Assembly: GCA_036825195.1 (NCBI GenBank) | Contig: DAISYQ010000017.1 | Coordinates: 1-62,671 of the forward strand | Reading direction: 5' to 3' | Length of the DNA: 62,671 nt | Source: UBA2210 sp036825195 | GTDB lineage: Bacteria; Desulfobacterota; Syntrophia; Syntrophales; UBA2210 | Shown here: positions 1 to 9,836 of the stretch, in pieces | Numbering within the stretch: position 1 is the stretch's first letter | Layout of the letters: each line of letters starts with the position of its first letter | Translations under genes and position numbers: made by a program | Notes under the pieces: generated by a model | The model's input: the letters and a program-made list of their open reading frames with translations, nothing else | Told to the model about the DNA's origin: nothing | Databases searched by the model: none

Positions 1-1392
1 GAATCATACTGCGGCTCGGTCATTGCCGCCATCGCGATCGGCGCTACGATGGGCCTTGGTATCGAGGGAATGGCACTGAAATGGATGATGCTGCCCATGC
101 TCTTCATCATCGTCGGACTCCTTGCATCGGTCATCGGAATCGGTCTGTTTAATTTCCTCAAAAATATGAAACCTCAGTCGGCTCTGAGTAACTCTCTCTA
201 TATAGCCGGGATTCTCTTCATCATCGCTTCATACATCGTCGTCAAATATACGACGGCCGGAATGTCTGCGGAATACCTGAGGAGTCTGGGAATGATCGGT
301 TCTCTCGGACCCTTCTGGGCCGTTCTTCTTGGGATTGTTGCCGGTATGCTGATCGGCGGCATTACGGAGTACTATACGGCTCGCAAACCAATCAGGGAAA
401 TAGCTGAGGCCTCACAGACCGGCCCCGCGACGACCGTTATCAGCGGGTTTGCCGTCGGTCTCGAGAGCGTGGTAGCTCCCGTATTCTGCATTGCCATCGC
501 GATCTGGTTATCATATATTACCTGCGGTCTTTACGGTATCGCTATCGCCGGTGTCGGCATGCTCGGTACGGTGGGAATGACCATGTCGGTCGACAGTTAC
601 GGACCCATTGCGGATAATGCGGGCGGTATAGCGGAACAGGCCCATATGCCTCCGGAAGTGCGGGAAATCACGGACGGTCTCGATGCAGTGGGTAACACGA
701 CCGCTGCTATCGGAAAGGGTTTCGCCATCGGTTCCGCGGCGCTCACGGCCCTGGCCATGTTTGCCGCCTACTCCGCCACGGTAAAGACATTCCCCGGCTT
801 TGAGAATTTTGCACTCGATCTTACCGAAGCCCATGTCATAACGGGTGTATTCCTTGGCGGATTGATTCCCTGTCTTCTCGCTGCACTGACAATGACCGCC
901 GTGGGAGACGCGGCCTTTGAGATGATCAATGAGATCAGAAGGCAGTTCAGGGAGATCCCTGGGATCATGGAAGGCACAACGCCTCCGGACACGAATTCCT
1001 GTGTGGATATCGCCACAACCGCAGCGCTGAAGAAGATGATTGTCCCCGGTGTTTCGGCCGTTCTCGCACCAGTCTTGGTAGGCATATTCATTGGTCCGCA
1101 GGCCCTTGGGGGGTTCTTGGCGGGTGCGACACTGACCGGAGTTATCCTTGGTCTTTTGATGGCCAATGCCGGTGGCGCATGGGATAACGCGAAAAAATAT
1201 ATCGAGCAGGGAAATTTCGGCGGGAAAGGTTCCGATGCGCACAAAGCAGGTGTCATCGGTGACACGATAGGCGATCCCTTTAAGGATACATCGGGCCCGT
1301 CCATGAACATTCTTATCAAGCTGATGTCGGTCGTATCTCTTGTGACTGCGCCGGCAATCGTGGCTGGTTATAAGATAATTTATGGTGGATAA
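1..1392 (+). CDS. hppA: K+-dependent membrane pyrophosphatase (C-terminal part)
   Basis: Membrane-bound ion-translocating pyrophosphatase, which couples PPi hydrolysis to H+ or Na+ export across the inner membrane. The frame is open to base 1, so the 5' part (the first third of the usual ~680-700 residue protein) lies outside the window. Many hydrophobic segments and the family's acidic loops are visible (VDSYGPIADNAGG, near residue 195 of the part seen; TDGLDAVGNTTAAIGKG; GDTIGDPFKDTSGPS near the C-terminus). The Ala in GNTTAAIGKG is the residue typical of the K+-requiring subfamily; K+-independent pumps have Lys there. Whether it pumps H+ or Na+ cannot be decided here. A strong terminator follows. 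Identity is sure; subtype is inferred from the motif. Confidence 0.94.
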   Translation, partial: ESYCGSVIAAIAIGATMGLGIEGMALKWMMLPMLFIIVGLLASVIGIGLFNFLKNMKPQSALSNSLYIAGILFIIASYIVVKYTTAGMSAEYLRSLGMIGSLGPFWAVLLGIVAGMLIGGITEYYTARKPIREIAEASQTGPATTVISGFAVGLESVVAPVFCIAIAIWLSYITCGLYGIAIAGVGMLGTVGMTMSVDSYGPIADNAGGIAEQAHMPPEVREITDGLDAVGNTTAAIGKGFAIGSAALTALAMFAAYSATVKTFPGFENFALDLTEAHVITGVFLGGLIPCLLAALTMTAVGDAAFEMINEIRRQFREIPGIMEGTTPPDTNSCVDIATTAALKKMIVPGVSAVLAPVLVGIFIGPQALGGFLAGATLTGVILGLLMANAGGAWDNAKKYIEQGNFGGKGSDAHKAGVIGDTIGDPFKDTSGPSMNILIKLMSVVSLVTAPAIVAGYKIIYGG

Positions 1393-1420
1393 AGCTGGTA
1401 CGTCAAACTTAGAAGATAGA

Positions 1421-1448
1421 GGGGGTGGATATTTCCACCCCCTTTTTT
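1421..1448 (+). terminator. Rho-independent terminator after hppA
   Basis: Perfect 9-bp stem GGGGGTGGA / TCCACCCCC with a 4-nt loop, followed by six T. It ends the pyrophosphatase transcript and isolates it from ychF. Confidence 0.9.
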
Positions 1449-1532
1449 ATGCCTTGACAGGCATACCGAAAAAAAATAAAAAACCGTTTATTAACGCGTG
1501 CCCCACCAACATCCGCTAGAAAGGAACATGAT

Positions 1533-2627
1533 ATGGGTTTCAGGTGTGGTATTATAGGTCTCCCGAATGTCGGTAAATCAACCATTTTCAATGCCCTTAC
1601 CGCCGCCGGAGCCGAAGTGGCGAATTATCCCTTCTGTACGATCAATCCGAATATCGGCATCGTCCCTGTTCCGGATCAAAGACTGGAGCATATTGCAAAG
1701 ATCATACACCCTCCCAAGTTCACCTATACCACCATGGAGTTTGTTGATATCGCCGGTCTGGTTAAAGGGGCAAGCAAGGGGGAAGGCCTCGGAAACCGAT
1801 TCCTCGGGAATATTCGGGACGTAGATGCAATCGTTCATGTCGTACGCTGTTTTAATGATCCCAATGTAGCCCATGTTCACGGTGCGGTATCTCCTACCGG
1901 CGACATTGATGTCGTTAATATGGAGCTGATTCTTGCTGATCTCGAAACGGTAGAGAAGAGAATAGAAAAGGTAGAGAAATCGGCAAAGGCAGGAGATAAA
2001 TCTCATAGAGATGAGTTGCAACTATATTATACCATACGGGAAGCCCTCGGGAAAAATCAACCGGTTCGAAATGTTGCGTTGAGTACGGACAATGAAATTA
2101 TCCTGAAAGATTTGAATCTTATTACGGCCAAGAAGGTTTTGTACATTGCCAATGTCGGCGAGTCGGAGCTGAAAGAGAAAGAAGGATATATAGCTGCAGT
2201 CGAGGAACTGGCGAAGGCTGACGGGTCCGAGGCGATTATTATATGTGGTGATATGGAGGCGGAGATAGCAACGCTTCCAGAGAGCGACAGGCGTGACTTT
2301 CTAGCGGATCTTGGCTTGGAAGAATCGGGACTCCAGAAGTTGATCAGAGCCGGCTATAGCATGCTGGGTCTGATTACCTTTTATACGGCGGCTGGAGCTG
2401 AACTCCGTGCCTGGACAATCCCGTCGGGGACAAAGGCATCTCGGGCTGCCGGAAAGATACACACCGATATGGAAAAGGGTTTTATACGGGCGGAGGTTCT
2501 TCATTACGAAGATTTTAAGGATGCGGGAAACATATCGGTTGCAAAAGAGAAGGGCCTCGTCAAGATTGAGGGGAGGGATCACATTATCCTTGACGGAGAT
2601 ATCGTCTATTTCAGGTTTAATGTCTGA
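1533..2627 (+). CDS. ychF: Redox-regulated ATPase YchF (Obg-like)
   Basis: Universally conserved P-loop NTPase of the Obg/YchF family; it prefers ATP, binds ribosomes and affects translation and oxidative stress responses in other bacteria. The 364 residues match the family length. The G1 loop GLPNVGKST is at residues 9-17, followed by the family motif NYPFCTINPN and a DIAGLVKGA switch II; the C-terminal ~85 residues form the TGS domain (ELRAWTIPSGTKASRAAGKIH). The ATG at 1533 is preceded by AAAGGA at suitable spacing. It is a single gene between the hppA terminator and a 560-base spacer. Confidence 0.96.
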   Translation: MGFRCGIIGLPNVGKSTIFNALTAAGAEVANYPFCTINPNIGIVPVPDQRLEHIAKIIHPPKFTYTTMEFVDIAGLVKGASKGEGLGNRFLGNIRDVDAIVHVVRCFNDPNVAHVHGAVSPTGDIDVVNMELILADLETVEKRIEKVEKSAKAGDKSHRDELQLYYTIREALGKNQPVRNVALSTDNEIILKDLNLITAKKVLYIANVGESELKEKEGYIAAVEELAKADGSEAIIICGDMEAEIATLPESDRRDFLADLGLEESGLQKLIRAGYSMLGLITFYTAAGAELRAWTIPSGTKASRAAGKIHTDMEKGFIRAEVLHYEDFKDAGNISVAKEKGLVKIEGRDHIILDGDIVYFRFNV

Positions 2628-3188
2628 CGGTAGAAAACTGTTTTAAGGGGATAGCACAGTGGATGGCAGAAGATGTATTGACCTTCTGCCACCCGATATA
2701 TAAACAGAGAGATAACAAACTCTCTCAGATTCACAAAAAGGGGGGGGCCGGTGAGCGGAAAGGAGGGAAATAAAACCACCCACCGGCAAAAAATCTCATA
2801 TTCAATTTTAACAAAGGCCGAATGTCTGTCCCTCAGAACTTATGGTACATCGCTTTCCTTTGTCATGTACTGTCCGAAGCTATCAACATCCAATCGGCCA
2901 ATTTCAAGAACTCAATAATATGTATTTGCAAGAAGAGTGCCAGAATAATGACAGAATGAGGAAAATTGGATATTTAAATAAGTCAGTGAATTAAGTAGGT
3001 TATAAAATTTTGTCAAACGGAGCACGATGTATCATCAAACCTGAACAGCACGTATGTGGCTGTGAGGACCGAAGGAGATCCCAAAACGTGCCTTTTTAGC
3101 ACGGTGTTTTTGCGGGTAAGAACTTCTGGAAGAGATGAAAATGTGGAAAAGTGTGCTTAATTGGAACACTATGTTCGATTATCGCACT
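2628..3188. other. Intergenic region between convergent ychF and sigma-54 activator
   Basis: No convincing gene. It holds two hairpins: GGCAGAAG / CTTCTGCC (2665-2690, 10-nt loop, no T-run) and GCCGGTG / CACCGGC (2747-2787). Read on the minus strand, the second is followed by a C-run and five T, so it may be a distant terminator for the activator gene. A weaker CGTGC / GCACG stem sits at 3087-3103, followed by GTGTTTTT. Confidence 0.5.
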
Positions 3189-5306
3189 TTATGGAGTGGT
3201 GGTATCTGGGAGATCGTCGTTTCCCAATTTCCTGAGCTCTCGTATGAGAGTATACCGTGATATGCCGAGCTGCCGAGCGGCTGCCGCCTTATTGCCTCGA
3301 TTGGCTTCGAGAGCCTTTTCAAGGATCTCCCGTTTGATCCTGATTGTCAGTTCATCGACGGCACTCCGATAGTCTGTTTGGCACAGGGAACCAATGGAAG
3401 GCAGCTCGACGGAATGCATTACCGGAATATGGTTTTCTGCGACCTTGATCTCCGTGGGAAGATTATCAGCTGTGATGCTCGAGCTTACACTCTGAAGGAT
3501 CATGATCCGCTCAATGATATTTCTCAGTTCTCGAACATTCCCAGGCCATTGATATCTTTTTAGGATCTTCTCGGCGTCGGTTGTAAAGCCCTTCACGTTC
3601 TTGTTCAGTTTTGTATTGAACTCTCCAATGTAATGATATGCGAGGAGCATGATATCATCAACTCTCTCTCTGAGCGGTGGAAGGACGATCGGAACAACGC
3701 TTATCCTGTAGAAGAGATCTTCACGAAAGGTACCTTCACTGACCATCTGACCCAGGTCTCTGTTCGTGGAAAATATAAATCGGACATCGAAAGGAATGTC
3801 TTCGGTACCTCCGAGTCGGCGAATGTGGTTATCTTCGAGCATCCTGAGGAATTTCGCCTGTATCGAGGGGTTCATCTCCCCGATTTCATCAAGAAGGAAC
3901 GTCCCTCCGTTCGCGTATTCAATAAGACCGATCTTTCTCTTCCGTGCATCGGTAAAGGCTCCGGCCTCATAGCCGAAGAGTTCACTTTCAAGCAGAGTCC
4001 CCGGTATGGCCGCACAGTTTACCTCAACAAACCGTTTTGACTTTCTGGCACTCTGGCGGTGAACCGCTCTGGCTATCAATTCCTTACCCGTCCCGCTTTC
4101 GCCCTGTATGAGGACGCTTGTGTCATGTCCGGCTACATCATTAATCATCTGAAATATATGTAACATTTTACTGGAAGTTCCTATGATATCGTGGAACCCC
4201 AGTAACTTGTCCTCTTTCTCCTTGAGCACTTCAACTTCCGTCTTCAGAGATTGTGCTTCAAGGGAAAGCTGAGAATGCATGATTGCGCTGTCGTATGAAA
4301 CAGCGGCATTGATGATGAGTATATCAAGAAGACTCCTCTGATCTTTTGAGTAATCTCCCTGCTTTTTAGCAAGATAGAGTACGCCCTTGAATTTATTTTT
4401 TATCCTCAATGGAATCGCTATTTCCGAAGGATAACCGTTAAATATGGGATCTGTATCAGTGTCTGGGAACTGAGATTGCACTGTGATGGTGCCGGTATCC
4501 AAGGACTTTTTGATGATGCTTTTTTCGATCTTGAGACGGTATATATTTTTTTCATCCAGAAATACCTCGTCCCCGGTACTGATCAGGCATCGACCCTTTT
4601 CCGTATCCATGAAGTAAAGCAGTGCCCTGTCAGCGGTTCCTATTCTGAGGGCGTGTTGTATTACGGTCTTGTGTATCTCATCAAGGGCGTAGCTTGAATT
4701 CAACTGGGAAACCGCTTCCTGTAATGTCAACAGTCTCTGTATCTTTTGTCTGTTATCTTCGAGAAGCCTTACATTATGTATAACGATACTGATGTGATTT
4801 GCGAACGTCAGGAGGGTACTGATCACTTCTCGTGGAAACCTGGTCTTCTTCTGGTACCACATTGCTATGATACCGATGACCTCATCTTTGATCTTCAGCG
4901 GACCGAAAAAGGCCGAGTACAGTCCGGTCCTTGATTCGTATTTTCCCGATATCTTGCGATCTGTCGGTGTTATGCGTGGATCTGTCTCGGAGTCCTCCAG
5001 GACGAGATGGGTGCCGGTTCTCGCCACTTTTGTTATGAGACAGTCATGCTTGTTCAAATTCAGGACTCCCGAGAGGGCACGTTGTGTCTCAGCAGGGGTA
5101 TAATTTTTTACCACTTTTGCGATTAGATTTTCATTTTTTTCATCCATCAGGCATATGACGCCCCTGTGGAATCCCATCGTATCCACAGCTTCATCTAAAA
5201 TTATTTGCAGGATATCGTCAATGCTGAGAGGCGTGGTAATCAGGGCGCTGATGCGGTAAAAGCATCCGAGAATGCGTTCAGTGGAATAAAAGAAATCAGG
5301 ACTCAT
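3189..5306 (-). CDS. Sigma-54-dependent activator with two GAF domains
   Basis: Bacterial enhancer-binding protein of the FhlA/NifA type. Domains: GAF 1 (~15-178), GAF 2 (~205-345), short coiled linker, AAA+ sigma-54 interaction domain (~373-600; Walker A GESGTGKE at 402-409; sigma-54 contact loop GAFTDA), and a Fis-type helix-turn-helix at the C-terminus (NKAAAARQLGISRYTLIREL). No receiver domain is present, so it should sense a small molecule or redox/gas signal through GAF rather than a kinase. The start lies 26 bases after the fusA stop on the same strand, so it is probably cotranscribed with fusA and the GerMN gene. Targets are unknown; I did not find a convincing GG-N10-GC sigma-54 promoter nearby. 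Confidence 0.93.
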   Translation of the reverse strand: MSPDFFYSTERILGCFYRISALITTPLSIDDILQIILDEAVDTMGFHRGVICLMDEKNENLIAKVVKNYTPAETQRALSGVLNLNKHDCLITKVARTGTHLVLEDSETDPRITPTDRKISGKYESRTGLYSAFFGPLKIKDEVIGIIAMWYQKKTRFPREVISTLLTFANHISIVIHNVRLLEDNRQKIQRLLTLQEAVSQLNSSYALDEIHKTVIQHALRIGTADRALLYFMDTEKGRCLISTGDEVFLDEKNIYRLKIEKSIIKKSLDTGTITVQSQFPDTDTDPIFNGYPSEIAIPLRIKNKFKGVLYLAKKQGDYSKDQRSLLDILIINAAVSYDSAIMHSQLSLEAQSLKTEVEVLKEKEDKLLGFHDIIGTSSKMLHIFQMINDVAGHDTSVLIQGESGTGKELIARAVHRQSARKSKRFVEVNCAAIPGTLLESELFGYEAGAFTDARKRKIGLIEYANGGTFLLDEIGEMNPSIQAKFLRMLEDNHIRRLGGTEDIPFDVRFIFSTNRDLGQMVSEGTFREDLFYRISVVPIVLPPLRERVDDIMLLAYHYIGEFNTKLNKNVKGFTTDAEKILKRYQWPGNVRELRNIIERIMILQSVSSSITADNLPTEIKVAENHIPVMHSVELPSIGSLCQTDYRSAVDELTIRIKREILEKALEANRGNKAAAARQLGISRYTLIRELRKLGNDDLPDTTTP

Positions 5307-5332
5307 ATGAGAAAACCACTTTGTGAAAATAG

Positions 5333-7363
5333 TTATGCTTTATCATATTTCCAGAACTGCATCGAAAAGGTCCCCCGTCCTTGGGTGAGGGAGCGCAGAT
5401 CGGTTGAATATCCGAACATCTGTTTCAGAGGAACGTGGGCCTTTATTTCGCTGATGGGGTCTTTATGATTAATGCTGTCCACTTCCCCCTTTCTCGAGTT
5501 GATATTACCGATGACTTCCCCCATAAATTCACCCGGTGTTATGATATCAACCGTGACTATGGGCTCGAGTAAAATAGGTTTTGCGCGTGAACATCCGTTC
5601 AAAAAGGCTGTTGAAGCGGCAATTCTGTACCCCAACTCCGTTGTTTCGCCCTCTCTGAAAGATCCGTTGACAACCCGTATAATAATATCCACGATAGGAT
5701 ACCCGGCCACAACACCGCTGAGGGCGGCATCACGGATACCCTCTTCTATAATGGCATGAAACTCGCGGGGGATGGCTTCATCGCTGACTTCATCAAGGAC
5801 TTTCAGTCCCCCTCCTCGTTCATTGGGTTCCAGATGCAAGACAACATGGCCGAAGTGTTTTTTGTCACCGAGTTTCCTGTCAAATATCTCTTCTATCTCA
5901 ATCGGTTCTTCTATGGTTTCCCTGTAGACGACCTTGGGTTTTCCTATATTCACGTTCGTATGAAATTCCCTGATGAGCCGGTCGATGATTATTTCAAGAT
6001 GAAGTTCACCCATGCCTGAGATGATGGTCTGCGCCGTTTCTTCATCAAATTTGACCTTGAGCGTGGGGTCTTCGCTTGTCAGTTTCTCAAGCGCGGACGA
6101 CAGCTTTTCCTGATCACTCGGTGTCCTTGCCTCAATTGCCTGACTGATCACCGGTTCATAGAAATCTATCGTCTCCAGGATGATCGGATTGGATTCATCA
6201 CAGATGGTATCCCCTGTGGAGGTATCTTTCAGACCGATGATCGCTATGATGTCCCCGGCGCCGGCCTCGTTGACACGCTCCCTCTTGTTCGAATGCATTT
6301 TCAGGAGCCGGGAGACCTTTTCTTTTTTCCCCTTGCTTGCGTTATATATGTCTTCTCCGGCTTTTATCTTGCCGGAATAGATTCTCATATACGTAATTTT
6401 TCTTCCCTCATCCATCATCACTTTGAATGCAAGCGCTGAAAGGGGCTCCTTGACGGAGCTGTGACGGTTTTCGATCTTGTTCGTTACCGGGTTGATCCCC
6501 TCGATGGGAGGTATGTCTTCAGGGGAGGGCAGGAAATCGGTGATGGCGTCAAGGATCGGCTGAATTCCCTTATTCCGCAGTGCAGTACCGCACATGACCG
6601 GCACCACCTTGAGGTGAATCGTTGCATTCCTGATCGATGCAATAATCTCTTGTTCGGTGATCTCGATTCCTTCCAAATATTTTTCAGCAATACCGTCATC
6701 AATCTCAGCGAGTGTCTCGATGAGTCTCTCACGATATTTCTCCGTTTCGCTTATCATATCGGATGGTATGTCTGATGTAGTATAGACCAACCCCAGGCTA
6801 CTTTCATCCCAGGTGATCAGAGTCTTTCCGATAAGGTCGATGGCTCCATAAAAGGTTTCATTCTTACCATAGGGTATCTGAATGGGAAGGGGTATTGAAT
6901 TGAATCGTTCTCCCATCATGGTTATGGTGGAGTAATAATCCGCTCCCACCCTGTCCATCTTGTTGATGAATGCAATCTTGGGAACGCCATATTTATCCGC
7001 CTGGTGCCATACGGTTTCCGATTGGGGCTCCACTCCGCCGACGGCACAGAACACCACCACTACACCATCAAGCACCCTGAGAGATCGTTCGACTTCTATG
7101 GTAAAGTCCACATGCCCCGGCGTGTCTATGATATGTATTTCGCTGTCTTTCCAGTGACAGGTGGTAACCGCTGAGGTAATGGTTATTCCCCGCTCCTGTT
7201 CCTGTGCCATCCAGTCCATAACCGCTTCACCGTCGTGCACCTCTCCGATTTTGTAGGTCTTGCCGGTGTAATAGAGAATCCTCTCCGTTACGGTTGTCTT
7301 TCCCGCGTCGATATGAGCTACGATTCCTATGTTTCGTATCTTTGAAAGTTTTGAGGCAGCCAT
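5333..7363 (-). CDS. fusA: Translation elongation factor G
   Basis: Ribosomal translocase GTPase. G1 is AHIDAGKTT near residues 16-24, followed by the switch region QEQERGITI, DTPGHVDF and NKMD; domains II-V follow. The length of 676 is slightly below the usual ~690-700. It is not embedded in the rpsL-rpsG-tuf operon; instead it sits between a GerMN-domain gene (11 bases upstream) and a sigma-54 activator. That context suits a second EF-G copy of the kind many deltaproteobacteria carry (known for the phylum; its role in translocation or recycling cannot be read here). Confidence 0.95.
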   Translation of the reverse strand: MAASKLSKIRNIGIVAHIDAGKTTVTERILYYTGKTYKIGEVHDGEAVMDWMAQEQERGITITSAVTTCHWKDSEIHIIDTPGHVDFTIEVERSLRVLDGVVVVFCAVGGVEPQSETVWHQADKYGVPKIAFINKMDRVGADYYSTITMMGERFNSIPLPIQIPYGKNETFYGAIDLIGKTLITWDESSLGLVYTTSDIPSDMISETEKYRERLIETLAEIDDGIAEKYLEGIEITEQEIIASIRNATIHLKVVPVMCGTALRNKGIQPILDAITDFLPSPEDIPPIEGINPVTNKIENRHSSVKEPLSALAFKVMMDEGRKITYMRIYSGKIKAGEDIYNASKGKKEKVSRLLKMHSNKRERVNEAGAGDIIAIIGLKDTSTGDTICDESNPIILETIDFYEPVISQAIEARTPSDQEKLSSALEKLTSEDPTLKVKFDEETAQTIISGMGELHLEIIIDRLIREFHTNVNIGKPKVVYRETIEEPIEIEEIFDRKLGDKKHFGHVVLHLEPNERGGGLKVLDEVSDEAIPREFHAIIEEGIRDAALSGVVAGYPIVDIIIRVVNGSFREGETTELGYRIAASTAFLNGCSRAKPILLEPIVTVDIITPGEFMGEVIGNINSRKGEVDSINHKDPISEIKAHVPLKQMFGYSTDLRSLTQGRGTFSMQFWKYDKA

Positions 7364-7374
7364 ATTTTTTGTTT

Positions 7375-7992
7375 TTAAGACTGATTTCCCACTAGTAATT
7401 CTTTGTTGAATTCGAAAGGCCCATGTGTGTCTATGTGGCCCCGTATCGTTTCGAGATCATTTCCATCTACCAGGAGTTTTACCCTCTTGACGGACGGAAC
7501 GTTCATGGTAATGGTATTGGTCAGTGAGTATATGGTCATTATCTCACTGGTGCTCCCTCCGGGATGAAGGTCAATCAGGTTTTTACCGAAATCGATATAT
7601 GCAGTTCCATCCTTCACGGTAACTCCCCTAAGGTCTGTTTCTTTCGGGAAAGTTGCCACCAGATCGGTGTTCGGTCCGCCGATGAGCGCAACTATCAGTT
7701 CTTCCACCATATCGTTAGGAGATTTTTTCTTTGTAATGAATCTGTTTTCCGCGATAAGGAACCGTTCGTTGGAATCGGAGAAATACAGTTTCATCTCTTC
7801 CTTTTCTTCCTTTGCCGCAGAGACCCTCTTGCCGTCGGCAGGAGGATATATATAATCGAACAGAGAGAGAAAGAAAAAAGCAAGAAATCCCACGCCAATC
7901 ATGGCCATTAGTATGAGATAGAATATTCTGGTGTTCTTCTTTTTCTGTTTTGCCTTTATCTGTTCGGATTTGGTCTTTTTCTTGGATCCCAT
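7375..7992 (-). CDS. GerMN-domain membrane-anchored protein
   Basis: 205 residues: a very Lys-rich cytoplasmic N-terminus (1-22), one transmembrane segment (~23-47), then a GerMN domain (~70-185; a typical stretch is GGTAYIDF-like GTAYIDFGKNL and TNTITMNVPSVKRVKLLVDG). GerMN domains occur in sporulation/germination lipoproteins and in envelope proteins of non-sporulating bacteria and are thought to bind peptidoglycan or partner proteins. First gene of the unit GerMN - fusA - sigma-54 activator. The precise role is unknown. Confidence 0.85.
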   Translation of the reverse strand: MGSKKKTKSEQIKAKQKKKNTRIFYLILMAMIGVGFLAFFFLSLFDYIYPPADGKRVSAAKEEKEEMKLYFSDSNERFLIAENRFITKKKSPNDMVEELIVALIGGPNTDLVATFPKETDLRGVTVKDGTAYIDFGKNLIDLHPGGSTSEIMTIYSLTNTITMNVPSVKRVKLLVDGNDLETIRGHIDTHGPFEFNKELLVGNQS

Positions 7993-8191
7993 AATACGCC
8001 TATTCCTCTATTGAGAAGTGCGCCAAATCTAAGGTAAAATATGCTCCCTGTCAAGGCAAGAAAACAACAAATCGACAACCACTCAGAATCATTGGTGTCT
8101 TGTCCTCATCACGATGCCACGGAAACAACGGTTTGAACTGGGGAAATTCACACCATAGTGCTGAGAGTTGGTACGCTTCTATACTGCATGT

Positions 8192-8965
8192 TTATTGTGA
8201 GACTGAGTCCAGCTTTTCCCTTGCTTGTAACCCGAACACTGATTCGGGATCGGATTCAGCAACGGCTCTCAATTCAGCAGTCGCCTTTTCTCTGTTTCCT
8301 TCTTCGAGATAGCTTATCCCCAGCCAGTATCGTGATTCGATCATTCCGGGAGCCATATCAATGGCTTTTTTCAGGTGGTATATTGCCTTGTTGATATTGT
8401 GTTCGGCAAGACAGGCAATCCCCATGTTTTTCTGGATGAGCGGCAGTATTATCGTATTAGGTTCTCTCTTGATGGCCGCCTCGTATTGTATAAGAGCGGC
8501 CTTGTAATCTTTCTTTTTATAATAAGCCCAGCCAATGTTATTCAATGCTATCGCCGGTGTCTTATAGAATACATTGGAAAGGGACAGGTCAAACTGTTCG
8601 ATTGCCTTGTCATACAGCCCTTCTTCCAGGTATATGGTTCCCATGTAGTTACGTGCTTCCGAATAGTCCGGTTTTATAGACAGCGCCCTTTGAAACTCCC
8701 TCTTGGCTTCTTCCTTCATACCGCTTCCATAATATGAAAGGCCCGCAAAGTAATGAATTTCCGGGTCGTCAGGGGACAGTCGCTGGGCGGTGATGAACTC
8801 CCGCAGGGCCGGGGAAAATTGTCCCGACTTGAGATAGGCAGTTCCCATATTGACATGCGTGGCGGCCCGCTCCCGGTCTCGAGCGCTTGTGGCGCAGCCT
8901 GAGAGACATACCATGCAGAGCATCGCAAACAGAAGAATCGTGTAGCAGAGAGATTTGTTTTTCAT
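8192..8965 (-). CDS. TPR lipoprotein, PilW/PilF-like
   Basis: 257-residue lipoprotein: signal peptide with lipobox LSGC (Cys24), then about six tetratricopeptide repeats (e.g. AALREF-, EARNYMGTIYLEEGLYDKAIEQF). Length and layout match PilW/PilF, the outer-membrane pilotins that help PilQ secretin assembly in type IV pili, but no pilus gene is nearby, so a general TPR scaffold is equally possible. It lies 9 bases after the HD phosphohydrolase stop on the same strand and is the last gene of that minus-strand unit. Confidence 0.82.
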   Translation of the reverse strand: MKNKSLCYTILLFAMLCMVCLSGCATSARDRERAATHVNMGTAYLKSGQFSPALREFITAQRLSPDDPEIHYFAGLSYYGSGMKEEAKREFQRALSIKPDYSEARNYMGTIYLEEGLYDKAIEQFDLSLSNVFYKTPAIALNNIGWAYYKKKDYKAALIQYEAAIKREPNTIILPLIQKNMGIACLAEHNINKAIYHLKKAIDMAPGMIESRYWLGISYLEEGNREKATAELRAVAESDPESVFGLQAREKLDSVSQ

Positions 8966-8974
8966 CAGATACCC

Positions 8975-9550
8975 CTATCTGTTATTTGCATTCACCCACC
9001 AGTCACTCTTATCCTTAAACCACCATTCGGACGAATCGGTTTCTGTTATGGCTATCGCCAGTCTCTTTGCAGTTTCAGTACAGAGCCTTTTTATAGCAAA
9101 GTCAATCCATTCCTTACTGTATTTGTTGCCAAGATCGCCATATTCTTTCAGTTGAAGGATCAGCGCCAGTTGGTCGGCGTCATGCGCCAGGATAGACTCT
9201 CTGGTCTTTTTTTCGTTGAATTCGTCTATGGCGCATCGAATTTCCTCTCCAAAGAAGAGCGTTTTGGCCAGTTCATCAACCGCTTTTCTCTCATTCACCT
9301 CTACGTACTTTTTATTGACGTAGTTCATATCTCCGGTTCTTGTTTCCGGGAGGTCGTGGACCAGGCATAATTTCAGGACCCGTGACTCATCCGCTTCGGG
9401 TTCCAGTTTGCACAGGGCATAGCCGATGAAGATCGTCCGCAGAACATGTTCCGCTACGGATTCGCAACCGGACCCCAGAAACTGGAAGCCCGATCTCGGT
9501 GTTTTTTGCAGCATTCCGGCTTCGAATAGAAAATTTGCTATATCCTTCAT
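8975..9550 (-). CDS. HD-domain phosphohydrolase (HDDC2/YfbR-like)
   Basis: 191 residues forming one HD domain. Metal ligands visible: His35 (in SVAEHV), His65-Asp66 (CLVHDLPE) and a later Asp in LAHDADQL. This arrangement matches the HDDC2/YfbR group, which removes 5' phosphate from deoxynucleoside monophosphates. It starts one base after the stop of the small upstream gene at 9552-9758 and is followed after 9 bases by the TPR lipoprotein gene, so it is translated from a tight minus-strand unit. Substrate is inferred from the family only. Confidence 0.88.
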   Translation of the reverse strand: MKDIANFLFEAGMLQKTPRSGFQFLGSGCESVAEHVLRTIFIGYALCKLEPEADESRVLKLCLVHDLPETRTGDMNYVNKKYVEVNERKAVDELAKTLFFGEEIRCAIDEFNEKKTRESILAHDADQLALILQLKEYGDLGNKYSKEWIDFAIKRLCTETAKRLAIAITETDSSEWWFKDKSDWWVNANNR

Positions 9551-9551
9551 A

Positions 9552-9758
9552 TCAACCCTTCTTGAGTGTCTTGATCCTATTTCCCATCATATCGTGAATC
9601 TTTCGTATTTCTAACTGGAGAGACGCAATTCCTTCAGGCTTCATGGCCACCACCCTGCCGAGTCGTTCATGCCAGTACTCGACTACGGATATTTCATTCT
9701 CACGTACCTTCTTTTCAACCTTTCTTTGAAATTCTCTCAAAAACTCAGGATCACCCAT
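9552..9758 (-). CDS. Small conserved-looking hypothetical protein
   Basis: 68 residues, charged and probably helical (KVEKKVRENEISVVEYWHERL), ending in a Lys-rich tail. No family recognised. Reality is supported by a strong ribosome binding site (GGGGAGG about 9 bases before the ATG) and by the one-base gap to the HD phosphohydrolase. It lies between the MBL hydrolase and the HD protein in one direction. Confidence 0.7.
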   Translation of the reverse strand: MGDPEFLREFQRKVEKKVRENEISVVEYWHERLGRVVAMKPEGIASLQLEIRKIHDMMGNRIKTLKKG

Positions 9759-9836
9759 AGCAAGCTTCCTCCCCGTTTCAAGGAATTATTGATTGCTCTG
9801 AACCATATATCATTTGCGTTTCAGTTGCAACAGGGA

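Noticed and set aside
511..1242. Long minus-strand frame opposite hppA
   Set aside because: Shadow of a highly conserved gene; low-complexity, Arg/His/Gly-rich translation and no ribosome binding site.
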